In this document: positions 12,483 to 23,840 of the stretch, one piece after another
Layout of the letters: every line of letters starts with the position of its first letter
Numbering within the stretch: position 1 is the first letter of the stretch
NCBI GenBank assembly: GCA_011317545.1
Contig: WUJK01000008.1
Span: 1,240,001 to 1,304,000 of the forward strand
Length of the DNA stretch: 64,000 nucleotides
Direction: 5' to 3'
Source: Coniella vitis
Lineage: Eukaryota > Ascomycota > Sordariomycetes > Diaporthales > Schizoparmaceae
Position numbers and translations under genes: made by a program
The notes under the pieces: model-generated
Databases searched by the model: none
Told to the model about the DNA's origin: nothing
What the model saw: only the letters and a program-made list of their open reading frames with translations

Positions 12483-14603
12483 ATGCTCGACACTCTCCCA
12501 GATGATATTCTATACATAATCCTCTCCTACCTCGATACCGCACAGTCCATCAGAGCTCTCATATTGACCAACAAGCGTCTGCAAAATGTCATCAAGTCTG
12601 ACGACCATGGCTGGTCTGTCTTTGTCCGCTCCCGTTTTCCATTTATTTCAGCCCAGTCGCTCTCTCCATCGACCTCAACAACTTCATGGCGCCATCTTGC
12701 CGACTCGTTGACATGGCAAAGCCGCGCCTGGGACCGCAGGTCGCTGTCTTTCCAAGCCATGATGCCCACGCCGCCACAAAGGACAGGTCAGCGAGAAGCG
12801 AGACGGCGCCAAGAGACCCCGTTCCATGCTATCGTGGACGCGTACCTAGACCTTGCCACCCAGGAAGAGCTTGTCGTTTGGGGAGCCGGCCAGGATCTCA
12901 TCGCGCGGAGACGTCGAGGCAGACTGCAGGACAAGTCTCCTCAAAAGACGGTGTGGCACCGGCTGGACGGCAAAGACTTGGGTTATGTCGCGGGGCCCGA
13001 CGATTACAGGGCTCTAGCGATTGTTGGGAATGCATGCGGCACAGCAGTCGGTATGGGCATTCTGGTAGGCCAAGACAATGGCCATTTGGCTCTTCGAAGT
13101 GTAGATGAGGCTAGCTTCGGAGAGAAGCTCGCAGACTTTCATCCTCAACACCGTGGTGTTGAGGCTGAAGGTACTTGGGCTCAAGAGACTATCAACTCCA
13201 TTGATGTCCTTCACGGCAGGAATGTCATGGCGTCGACGTCCAGGTTTGGAATCTCTCTGTATGATTTACCGGACAGCCCCAACCAAGACGTCGCGCCCTC
13301 AGCACACTTCAGCCTTCCCAACGAGGGCATCGGTCGCTCTCGACCGACCCTGTTTCAAGCCAAATGGATGGGCGAAAACATACTCGCGTTTGGTCTTTCG
13401 GGCTCCAACTCTCCATTACGATACATCAATACCACGCCAGCAGGCTTCACCGAACCCACAGTCGTGAAAAATGCCGATCTTGAAGAGCGATTTGGCATAT
13501 GTTATACTTCCAACAGCCTCTGTCATGGCTCCCTTACACCCATCGACGCATCTTCCGTCCTGGGCGGCGGCGCGAACCTTCTTCTCAGCTCATGGCGCGA
13601 CGGCACAATCCGCCTACAAGACCTGCGCACGCCTTCGCCCCTTGACCTTCTGTACTGCGATAATTTCGAGCCTTGGACCACCCTTGGCTCCCTCCTGCCC
13701 TTTGGTACCTCGCATTTTGTCGCTGCCGGCGGACACGGCGCCGTGGTGAAAATATTCGATTTCCGCTGGTCGCGTCCTTATCACCATACAAACGCACTCC
13801 CATGTAGTCCCGATGCGCCCCTCCCACGAACCCACCAGCCTTTCATCCGCGCTCCCATGGATCCCGGCCCCAGCGCCACAGTCTGCCGCTCCTCCTTCCT
13901 TTCCTCGTCGCCGGGCTTGCTGGCAAAAGAAACCGCAAGCTGTCGCTGGCACAAACTCTCGCGTACTCTGTATCATCGGCCCAATGGCACCTTCTTCCTC
14001 TCCAACTCGCTGCCGTACGGAGGTTATGATACAGGGGTGTGGAGCCTCGCCCGCGCTTCAGCCTCGCTGTCGCCCAATTTCTACCTAGGCATCTCGGGCG
14101 GCGTCGTCGAGGCGAGCCTATCGGTTGCTTCATCGTGGTCTACAACGTGGCCGGACTTGGAGGTGGATCCACACTTTGGGTATCGCCTTGAACCGCCCAA
14201 TGACACAGTAAATGAAGACGAGAGTCATATTCAGACTACCACTAGTGCTGTTCATCGCCTTCGGCCCCCTGCAAATGCCGGTCTAATGAGCCATGACCAA
14301 AGCAATATGGGAGCGCAATACACGCGCTATTGCCTCTCCACAGCAGCGTTCATGGAAAAGGGTGACGGGCTCCTCGACAAGAATTATGATCGAAATGTGC
14401 GCCTGCCTCCGGTCCGAGGCAAAGAGTGGATAGGGAAGCTCCGACTCAAACACGAGGCGGCCAAGGAAGGTATTCCTAGAGAGCTGGTGCGGCGCCATCG
14501 GCTTGATCCGAGGCTACATATTCCGGCGGACTACGAGGATGTCACACTTGTTGCTAGTGGTAGTTGTGCTCGGCAGGACGAAGAGGGTGCGAAGGCTGAG
14601 TGA
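12483..14603 (+). CDS. F-box protein with probable WD40-like C-terminal region
   Basis: Intronless, 706 residues. Residues 3-45 form an F-box (LDTLPDDILYIILSYLD followed by SIRALILTNKRL), which docks to Skp1 in SCF ubiquitin ligases. The rest should recruit a substrate. It contains spaced beta-propeller-like segments (GILVGQDNGHLALRS, LLSSWRDGTIRLQDLR, AAGGHGAVVKIFDFRW), consistent with degenerate WD40 repeats. The second and third end in R/D-W/L-like positions typical of such blades. Neither the substrate nor a named orthologue can be told from sequence. The start is the first ATG of the open frame and begins the F-box at residue 2, so it is well supported. Confidence 0.85.
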   Translation: MLDTLPDDILYIILSYLDTAQSIRALILTNKRLQNVIKSDDHGWSVFVRSRFPFISAQSLSPSTSTTSWRHLADSLTWQSRAWDRRSLSFQAMMPTPPQRTGQREARRRQETPFHAIVDAYLDLATQEELVVWGAGQDLIARRRRGRLQDKSPQKTVWHRLDGKDLGYVAGPDDYRALAIVGNACGTAVGMGILVGQDNGHLALRSVDEASFGEKLADFHPQHRGVEAEGTWAQETINSIDVLHGRNVMASTSRFGISLYDLPDSPNQDVAPSAHFSLPNEGIGRSRPTLFQAKWMGENILAFGLSGSNSPLRYINTTPAGFTEPTVVKNADLEERFGICYTSNSLCHGSLTPIDASSVLGGGANLLLSSWRDGTIRLQDLRTPSPLDLLYCDNFEPWTTLGSLLPFGTSHFVAAGGHGAVVKIFDFRWSRPYHHTNALPCSPDAPLPRTHQPFIRAPMDPGPSATVCRSSFLSSSPGLLAKETASCRWHKLSRTLYHRPNGTFFLSNSLPYGGYDTGVWSLARASASLSPNFYLGISGGVVEASLSVASSWSTTWPDLEVDPHFGYRLEPPNDTVNEDESHIQTTTSAVHRLRPPANAGLMSHDQSNMGAQYTRYCLSTAAFMEKGDGLLDKNYDRNVRLPPVRGKEWIGKLRLKHEAAKEGIPRELVRRHRLDPRLHIPADYEDVTLVASGSCARQDEEGAKAE

Positions 14604-15203
14604 TGAATGCAGGTGCTCCGGCGGGGAGTTGCCTCTGTCCGCAGCTGGGGTTTCGCGTAGGGACCGGTGGGGTCAATCACTGGCAGGTAGATTATGAGGC
14701 GACTCACGATGCTTATAGCTCGTCGGTTTTGGTTTGAGCATCAAATACATGTTTTATTATTTGCAGGCGTTGATCGGGGTTAAGCTGTTAGGAGGAAAAG
14801 ATTTAGGGTCAAAGGAAGATTAGATGAGAGCAAAGGGGGAAAAGACAACATCAAAAGGACAGGCTCTTTTAGTCCACCAAAGACAGGCAGATGCTTACAT
14901 TTATCACAAAACAGAGGCACTGAGCCTAAAACGGTATGAGGATATAGGGGGATGGCTCCTGAGGGCATAAGAAAAGCGCGGCATGGCGGCAAGACTCATT
15001 TCGAAAGCAGAACAAATACACCATTTTTTTCAATACCAAGCAGTGGACTCAGCATCTTTGAGTGCCGATCTACAAAGTCTCAAGGTAACCCATTCATCAA
15101 TCAAATGTTTAGACTTGTATATATGCACAAAGGCCATACCCAGCTTAACTTGCTCTTCTACATGCTATACAGCCCATCCTCTACCTTGTTTCTCGCTTCC
15201 AGT
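14604..15203. other. Intergenic region, convergent 3' ends
   Basis: Between the F-box gene and the nitronate monooxygenase gene, which converge here. It is AT-richer than its flanks, and I see no gene. Confidence 0.4.
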
Positions 15204-17268
15204 TCATAGCTTGCTCTGCGACGGTGAAATGAGCGCAAGCTTCTCCTTGAGCGCGTCCTCGGCCTCGACGCTGATGCGCTCCACGAGGTCCTTGCAAGTA
15301 GGGATGTCGTGGATCAATCCAATAACCTGACCAGCAGTCCAGACCTATATATACACACCAAAACAAATAACATATGTGTCAGTAACCACAAAGTCGAACA
15401 GAGAAGAAGAGGACGAAGAAAAAGAAAAGTTAGGAAACAAAAGAAGGGAAGACTCGAGCGGTGTAGCCATCAACAGAAGAGACAAAGGGGGAAAAGGGAG
15501 GGAAAGAACTTACACCATACTCTGGGTCACCGTTAATAAATACCTGCCTGCCCCTCTGCCCACTAACAAACGGCGCAATCTCTGCAAACTCGCCCGTAGT
15601 GCTCTCGCGTTCTACCTTAAGCGCCTGGTCCGTCACTTTGTTGCGGTACAGACGCGTCGTGTTCTTCCAACGGCGGAGGACGAGCGCCGTGTCCGTTTCC
15701 TGCGCCTTGACGATTTCTTGCTTGATGTTGTCGTGGATGGGGGATTCGACGGTGCACATAAAGCGGGTGCCCATCTACGATTTATTCATTATTGTTGTTA
15801 GCGGAAATGATAAAGAGGCGAATGAACAAGAGACCGCCTTGCCCCCCCCCATTCTATCAGAAAGAGGAGAGAGACTAGGAAATGCAACGTACATTCACAC
15901 CGCATGCGCCTAGACACAGTGCTGCAGCTAGTCCTTGGCCGTCGGCAAAGCCGCCTGAGGCGATAAATGGGACCTTGAGGGTTTGTCTGGCGCGGGAGAG
16001 GAGAATGAAGTTTGTAATGTCGGATTCACCGACGTGGCTGGAACATTCACGGTGATCAGCCAATTCCATATTCCCAGGAAAGGTTTAAAAGAAGGCTTCT
16101 CCAAATGACTGGAACATAAAGTAGCAAGATTGCTCGAGCCGCAGTAGATAGAAAACGCCACCCACGTTGACAATCCACGACATTGCAAAAGAGCAGCGGC
16201 AAGACGACCGGCTAACCGTACGACCATGTGTAGGCAGGTAGCCCGGCCAAGAGGCGTCTCACCGCAGAAATGCTCATTCAATATCATGTGTCAACGGCAG
16301 GCTGCGTTCGGGGGCGGGCCCTTCTCCCTATTCTCCATCACACAGCATTCCGAACCACGGATACGAAAAGCATTCAAACGTGCATACACGTTTTCAATGC
16401 AGCACGGCTGTTTACAGTCGTCCAAGCTTAATGGACCTTCTCTTTCATTGCATCACGAGAGGCTGGATACGAAGAGAGGGTAAAGAGGGAGAAAAGCAAA
16501 GGGTGGAAAGGGGTAGAAGCATGGAAAACAAGGATACAACTCACCCAGCACACTCGAAGCCATCAATGCTCAGGAAGTCAACACCGAGCTTGACGGCGCT
16601 CTGGGCATGGCGGATGGTAGTGCACTTGTGCAACACGATGCAGCCAGCGGCCTTGAGCTTGGAAATGACCGGGCCAGGGCTGTTCCCGGCCGTCTCGACG
16701 ATACGGACGCCTTCGTCGATAACGGCCTGGGCGTAGGCGCCGTAGTCGGGCGGGTTGATGGAGGGCAATAGGGTGATGTTGACGGCAAAAGGATTCTTTG
16801 TCAGTGTGCGGCACTTTTGGATCTCCTTGCGCAGGTCGGCGGGCGTGGGGAAAATGAGGGCGGTGATGATGCCTAGACCGCCAGCATTGGAAACTGCGGA
16901 GGCCAGTTCAGCGTATCCGACGTGCTAGCCACTATGTGTTAGCTTCTCTTAAGAGTCAGATTAATCAAAAAAAAGAAGAAAAAAAAGAAGAAAAAAAAAG
17001 AGAGAAAAAACAGGAGCAAAGTGTTGATTTGCTGCTTGGTATGTGGTGTTTGAGCGAGCATCGAGTCGGCCAAATGATAGGAAGCCATGCAGCAACCAGC
17101 GCCGCTAAAGCAAAGAGGAGCATACCATCATGCCTCCTTGTACCACGGGGACTGTGAACAATAGTCAGCATAATGTTGATCTTCTTGCTTTGTGTGTGAG
17201 AACTATGCAGTGGGATGAGACGCACCTTTGATCCCCAACCGCCGGGTGAGCTCCGTGTTCCAGGCCAT
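15204..17268 (-). CDS. Nitronate monooxygenase (2-nitropropane dioxygenase family)
   Basis: FMN-dependent enzyme that oxidises alkyl nitronates, probably detoxifying propionate 3-nitronate. Six exons: 17268-17226, 17151-17126, 16924-16545, 16037-15893, 15774-15514 and 15344-15204. They join in frame through GTGCGT/GTATGC/GTGAGT/GTACGT/GTAAGT donors and give 331 residues, a normal family length. Signature segments are PVVQGGMM (about 16-23), NAGGLGIITAL, a GHVGESDI motif at about 150-157 that contains the conserved His, and the FMN-phosphate region IASGGFADGQGLAAAL with GACGVNMGTRF. Exon 2 is only 26 nt. The longest intron (16544-16038, 507 bp) is unusually large for this window, and an extra small exon in it cannot be excluded, though the protein reads complete without one. 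Start is the ATG of MAWNTELTRRLGIK, typical of the family. Confidence 0.9.
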
Positions 17269-20200
17269 TTTGGTTTCGGTGGCTGTGATTTTCCAGAAGA
17301 TAAGCAAACAGAACAATGGAATGAAAAATGACGAAGTATTCAGAGAAGCAATAGCAATAGTGATGGTCTAATCTAGTCTAGACAGTCAAGAGCGGCTGAA
17401 AGGATAGCAACGGCTGCGTGTGTCGGCAAGATTGGAGAGCACGAGTTCTATGGCGAGGTCCTGCTCGACTTGAGGAAGGAGGTCAGCCACGTTTGCGAGC
17501 CGAGGTTCAGGGTGGGGCTGCCCCGGGCCACCGAGGGCTCTACCGGGTTTACAGCCGCAATGGCAGTCCCAGGATCCGGGGTAAGTACTTTGTACCATGG
17601 ACAAACCTAGTGGTGGGGGCAAAGTACCTAGCTAACTCTTCGACAACCGGTGTCGGTTACTAACTGTTACGACGGTCCCATTCCACCCAACAGGCACCAG
17701 CAGTATCAGCATGGTCAACTTGCCAGAGATTCAATGCAACAAACAGAACCCTCTATTGCTTCGGTACTGGGCTTGGACTTTCCTTCGCTGGACAGTATGC
17801 CATATCTAGGCAGTATCAAAAGACCACCTGGATCCCACCAGCCACAATCCTGGTATTCGAGCAACAAGAGTCCACCAGAGAGAGCATCCCCGAATAATTG
17901 TCAGATCAGACTCTGGCACGAGAAATTTGGGCAGCCAGACGTTTATAAAGAACTATGGAGCAACAACGCGAGTGCGCTAAGCTCAGAGGAATAGATATGC
18001 ACGGTTTTGTGGCTAGGAAGTGCTGTAGAATGGTAAATGAGGGGGAGAAGAACACGGTGAATTCACCCAGAATTGCTGTTCTACATTGACTCAATCTCAT
18101 GCAGTTGACTTCATTGCCTGTAAGTAGCTGGGAATGGATATCACGGGCGTTCACGAGTTGCTAACGTGTTCGGCAGACTGCTTTCGATCCTGCAATTCAA
18201 CGCCACAACGTACTCGAAACTCTTGACCCGGCAAGAAGAAAAGGCTCTTTTTCAATCCGACAGCACAGTTCTGGTATAGCAGGGGTCGCACGTGGCGGCT
18301 CACTGAACAGTCTCCGACGGACGATGGGTGGACCTGGCATCAGTCACCGCTCACCGAAAACGCACCGGCCCACGAGCCCCGAGCATTCTGATTGAGCATC
18401 GTACGTAAGGCTGAAATGCAGAGTCTCGGGAGAGGAAAGGGTTCATGTCGGGCACAGATGCTGGAGTTTCAGATGTCCACAAACCTTCTCCGCGCCGGCA
18501 GGTGTAGGTAGTTCCTGGGGTTATTGGCCAGCCAAGTAGTCAACAAGACCGGACTGTACATGACCACTGCACAATCGTGAGCTTGATGGTCTTGGCGTCA
18601 ACATGGTGCATTGCATGCCTATCGAGTCAAGTGTAGAAAGTGGCTGCGGGACAACATGAAGTGGAAGAGGATTTGGCGATTCGGAAGGGTATACGGCCAA
18701 GTTAAAACCCATAATGATCAAATGTTGACTTGCTGCAGTTCAACGGCTCCCTTATCACATGCCACTAATCATGCTTACCCTTTAAAGATTCATCAAGGTT
18801 TCGTTGCTGGTGGTGTGTCAGAACAAAGCGATGGGCAGCCGTTCAGAGCATACACACAGTACCTCATGCTACAACTCCATGCGGCAGTAGTTGAGCTTGG
18901 CATAGCATGCCACAGGATCCGGTCTGAAAGGTGAGAAACTTGTCTGTTGGACATGGGATTTTCTGGCTGTCCGTGTCAGCGCTGGTATCTCTCCTGGCAT
19001 CCATATGTACGTCGGCGCACATTGCCGCGCAGACAGGTACCCAGGTACCTTAAATGAGCCTGACAAGATCACCAGGTGCAAGTGCAGTTGAGGCCTCATT
19101 GACCGCACCTGCCATATCGAACAGTACTACGTACTCTGTATACCGCGCACAACGAGCCACAACGCATCCTATTGCAGGAAGGTGCCGTCAACATTTTCAC
19201 CCTACACCAAGTAAATCACCATGGACGAAGCGAAGTCTCAACTTGACAAAACATTGCACAAAGTGCAAACCACCACCCTGGTTGAACACGACCGCAACAT
19301 TACCACACGACCATCTGCCCAGTTGGCCAAAACAAACCTAGCGCCAGCCATTCGATTCACGTCCGTCCGTCGCTTTGATTCAGTTTCCCAAAAAGAAAAG
19401 CAACATGCTCAAGTCTTTCAAGGAGATGAAGTACCGGCCGAAAAAAAAAAACGACGAATGACTCGATAAATACCCATGCAAGCCTCGGCCAATTGATCAG
19501 CCTCTCGATACGCGTACGGTTAGTCCTTCATCCACGCTGCGTGGGGGGGGGGGCGCGACTGACCTGGCATTGCATAGCACACAGTAGCATGACCATGAGC
19601 TCGTTCCCAAACACTACACCCTGCCCTCGGCCTTCATTCGTCTCACCGAACGGCGCACCGTCACCCATTGTGTCTACTATGTATTTGCGGGCGACGCATG
19701 GCCAGTGACACAACATGCCCGAGCTTTCTGGCAGAAGAGGAGTTCGAGGCGGCCACGACATATGTCAAGGCGGGATGCTACGCACGTCTGTACTGTGACT
19801 AGTACTACATACTTTGTAGTACCGACAAATAACACTATGACCCTTCGCGCACCACCAAGGAGAAGGGACGAGGCTCATGCAAAAAGGCTAGGGTCTGGTC
19901 GTGTCTCACGGCAAGAAAAAGCAGCGCGCACACCTGGACAGTTGTCAGGCTTGCGCGGAGCAAGGTCGAGCCTCCCGTGTCCAATCGGCTTGCTGTAGGC
20001 GCCACTGCCGCTGCAAGCCTCGACATTCCATTCTCAACGGCTCCAGGGCTCGTCCTGCCATGCTTGCAAGATTACACGACAATGACGACTCGTGTGGTCG
20101 TCTTATTAGAGACCTCGCTCGCCGAATCCTGCCCAACTCCAGGCTGACTGACTCCTATCTATACTTGGCATGTGCGAGTGCAACCAGTTCTTGCCAGTGC

Positions 20201-23151
20201 ACACCTTTTGGAGACCCCCTCCCCCATCGTCACCAAAGGACTGTGTATAGTATAGTCGCCTGGTCCCTATCGCAGCCGCTCCGCCCATCGGCTGGCGCTG
20301 AACGGATACACATGGCTCGAATTGGCGCATGTGTACACGTGCGCGGCTGAGCTTCAAAGTCTGGCGTCTTGATAGACGCATCCATCATCACCTTGCCATT
20401 GGAAGCTAATACATAGGGCGAGCATGTGGGCGCTGCTTTCCCGCAATCTCAATTTTTGCGTGGGTCCCCATGCAAGTCACGATCGACGTACGTGAAAGCA
20501 GCAACTTAAGTTACACCGCCTCAACTTGCAACAGAAACCATAGTAGCGCGACCAAAAGCAACCTTTGACAACGGCGACTTGACAACATCCAATCCTCTAC
20601 ACGAGAAACATTGACAATGCGCCCTCACCAAGAAACGGTTCTTGAATTCGGCGGTGTTCTCCGCATCCCCCTAATCAAACAAAAAAAAAAAAAACGCAGC
20701 ACCGCTCCGAATACGCATATTGGCATTGGCCGTGTCCTGCAGAAACGATATGTTACGACATGATGCCGGCGTCCACAGACCTTGCTTGCAAAGGCCAGAC
20801 AATTGCACTGTTTAACACGCCTGCAGCGACTCTGTTGTTTTTAGCGAGCTCACGGTGGCAAGGGTGCTTTTGCTGCCTGATCAAAGCATCCTCCCGTTTG
20901 CCAAGTCATCTCTACCATGTACCATATAGTTGTGTTTTGCTGTTGCACGGACTAAGCTGAGCGCATGGTATCCTGCCGGTCAAGTCGCCCAGTTCTCTGA
21001 CGCATACGAAGCATATCGCTGTACTTCGTGTCAAATAGCCAGCGCTGCAAAGAAATGAACGCTAATTGGAGGGTGCAGGCCCAATATTGGACCAAAGCAA
21101 TATCTGACCATGCCTAATGCTGGAGGATGGCAGCCTTCCCTCATCTTGTATTCAGGTTTCTCGGGGGCGAGGAAAATCGTTTTTGTTTTTGATCCGGACA
21201 TTTTTTCTCAGACGGTTTCTTTTGGCACTAGGAGCTCTCAAACACCTCCAAACGGGGACGCCCCATACACTGCATACAGGATTGCAGAGGGGAGAAAAAG
21301 AAGAAAAAAAGCAAACACTCGCAGCATCGGCAACGCACCTCAGTGAGGCGGTCAGGAAGGAGACCGCCGGCAAGTTGCCAACCGGAATATACCGGCCAGA
21401 AGAGCATCGAAGAGATCCGGCAAGCCAAGATGAAATTTTTTGTTTGTTCCCCAGGTTCAAGACCAAACGAGGGAGGTCCGAAGTGGGCCTGGCGAGAACA
21501 GCCCGATCCCCGATTTTGTCTCGGGCGTGCAGGTTAACGGCGACTAAACTTTTCACTGCTGCTGCTGCTGCTACTACTGCTGCGCTGTTGGTGGTCGTCT
21601 GGTGGTGGTAGTGGCGGTGGTGTTGCGTTGAGTTCAAAACGCCTGCCACTGTGCTGCTTGCTTCAAGTCTTGCATGCTCAAGTTGCATATGCCACCGTTG
21701 AGTTTGAAAGCCACTGATAGCAATATCGTGCGCTCAAAGCATGCATGTGAAGTGTCACAAGATCTGAACCTAACGTGCCCCAGCTCTCAGAATGCAACTC
21801 ACCCACCACATTGGCATACTTGACCATTCTTTCCTGCAGCAATTGACAGACGTCGAATGGCAGGCAAATGGAGCGCCCGGCTTGACACTACGGCCCAATC
21901 CTTACAGTATTTGCAACCTACTATGTACAGATGACACGCACTTGGTACGTACATCAAAGACCGCAGACCTGGAATACTATGTAGATATGTCGTGACATAG
22001 CTTCTCTATCCCTTGCGTGGCATTGGCACCCGGAAACCGCAGCAGCCTGCTACTACCATGTATGTACCTACTCACCTGGACCCGAGCGAACTTATCTAGG
22101 TACTAACTGTTCGTGGGAACTAGACACACGCCAGAGTTTTGTTTGCAAAGTCTGGTACCTCTGTATACCCTATTTGTTGCTGCCAGAGACTTCCCACATT
22201 GCACCAAAAAGCTCTCCCTGCTTTCTTCGGTTCCCGTTTGCTCCTTTTGCCTAATGGGGAAACGAATGGTCCCACACAGGGCAACCGAGGCCACTTGCTG
22301 CCACCATAAATGTTGGATCACTATGTACATAGTACCCTTACCGACCGTGCATTAATACTTGGTGGCAGCAGCATGTCATGGTACTTGTATGTATGGCAGA
22401 GAGAGAGATGAAGAGGGAAAAGGAACAACAGAAACAGCGACATTCTTTTGCCCTCTCCTTTACTCTCATGCACGGTACACATCTTGCCTCCTAGTTTGTA
22501 TCTTAGACATCCCTGCGAGTGAGCGCCATCGCCTTTTCCCTCTTCTCTTCTTTTGCTGATTCTGCTACTGGGGTTAGCTGCGTGTCAAATACCGGCCTCG
22601 TCCCGTCTGTTGGCCCACGATGGATGCACTCTCCCGAGGCTACCAATAATTCTCCTGCTGTCTTGCCGTCAGTCCTGCAACATTGGCGCAAACACCCCGC
22701 CCAACACAGCGGTTTCTAATATCAAACAGGTGCAAAAGGATTGAGCCACCCCTTTTCTGGCTCGTCTTATGCTTGAAGACCTAGACAGCCCTGCTTCAAT
22801 GATATAAACCCAGGTCGTGTTTTGCAAGCTGCATCACTTGTCTGCTAGTCATCACAAGTATAAAGAGAAGACATCGACTGCCACAGACCGTTTTTCATCT
22901 AGGCATATATCCTCTCAGCAACACTCCAACTCGGCCTCAGCTACTCTTGACTCTTCCGCTACGAATTCCACTTCAAAAGTCTTCATCTCTTCGAAGCAGT
23001 CTTCGCGAACCACCAAGCCTTTCAGGTTGAATACTATAACCCTACCAAACGTCTTCCTCTTCTGAGCTCATACTTGTCTTACCCAACGCCCTGATTTCCT
23101 CTTTCCCCTCCCAACCGCTCAACACACAAAAAGACTACACTGCCCCTCACC
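17269..23151. other. Gene-poor region
   Basis: Nearly 6 kb upstream of the divergent nitronate monooxygenase and dsRNA-binding-motif genes. Many short ORFs occur but none shows a domain, splice continuity or coding-like codon use that I can support. The best of them is an 82-codon ORF at 19221-19469, which has a good start context (CACCATGGAC) and a basic C-terminus; I do not call it. The region contains 9-mer copies at 19675, 21919, 21975 and 22326, the last inside a 14-bp perfect palindrome (ACTATGTACATAGT). Confidence 0.45.
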
Positions 23152-23840
23152 ATGTCTTCTTCTTCGTCACGACACAGCAACTCTCGCCAGAGCAGCAGCA
23201 GCGTAGGAGAGAGCACAGCCTGGCAAGATAAACTTGAGGGTAAGTAGACAATGGTCCGTGACCTCGAAAAGAGACGCTGACCGCTTGGTATAGGAGCATG
23301 CCGTGAATATGGAATGACCACTCCAATTTTCCAGATTGTGTCGGACCGAAGAGGTAGGTTCTGTGTCTCCTTCTCCCAAGCACTGGGTTCAGTGTCGCTT
23401 TCTGTCTGTTATTCTTGTAATGCTTCCCTCGGCAAAAGGCAAGCAGAATCCTGCAAAATGAGACAAACCATGGCAGGATTCTGCTGCCCAGGCTCACTGT
23501 GTATAATACGAATGCAAAGGGTGCCCCATGACAGGCCCCCATCACACAAGTCTTATACTTGCCAGGTATCCGGATCTATTTTGCACTTATATGCAACACA
23601 TTCGTCTTTTACTTTTCCATCTACTCACCATGAAACTAACGGCGTCTTGCGTGCATAGGTGGTCGTACAGCCTGGTCTAGCCGGGTAACAATTAGCGGAC
23701 AAACGGTCTCGGCGCGCTTTTGGTACGACGGCAAAAATCTCAACAACGCCAAGGAGGATGCAGCCGAGATGGCACTCTCTTGCATTCAAGCGTCAGCAGC
23801 GGCAGCTTCGTCACCCGCGAGCAGCCGCCATGCCTGGTAG
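23152..23840 (+). CDS. Small stand-alone dsRNA-binding-motif protein
   Basis: Three exons, 23152-23239, 23294-23353 and 23659-23840, give a 109-residue protein. Donors are GTAAGT and GTAGGT, acceptors TATAG and CATAG; intron 2 is 305 bp. After a Ser-rich start of about 22 residues the chain is essentially one DRBM fold. Helix 1 is WQDKLEGACREYGM, strand 1 is TPIFQIVSDRRG, the middle strands are AWSSRVTISGQTVSARFWYDG, and helix 2 is NAKEDAAEMALSCIQ. Helix 2 has the alanine-rich pattern of DRBMs, but the canonical KKxAK basic cluster is weak (AKEDAAE). RNA binding is therefore inferred, not shown. Similar short DRBM proteins occur in other moulds; their role is unknown to me. The gene stands alone in a gene-poor region. 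Confidence 0.78.

Noticed and set aside
17650..17994. 114-codon ORF in the gene-poor region
   Set aside because: No domain, no promoter or splice evidence; composition not clearly coding.
19221..19469. 82-codon ORF with good start context
   Set aside because: No homology that I recognise, no intron evidence, and basic low-complexity end; cannot be told from chance.
19901..20350. 149-codon Cys-containing ORF, considered as a secreted small protein
   Set aside because: No signal peptide, irregular cysteines, overlaps other equally long frames.
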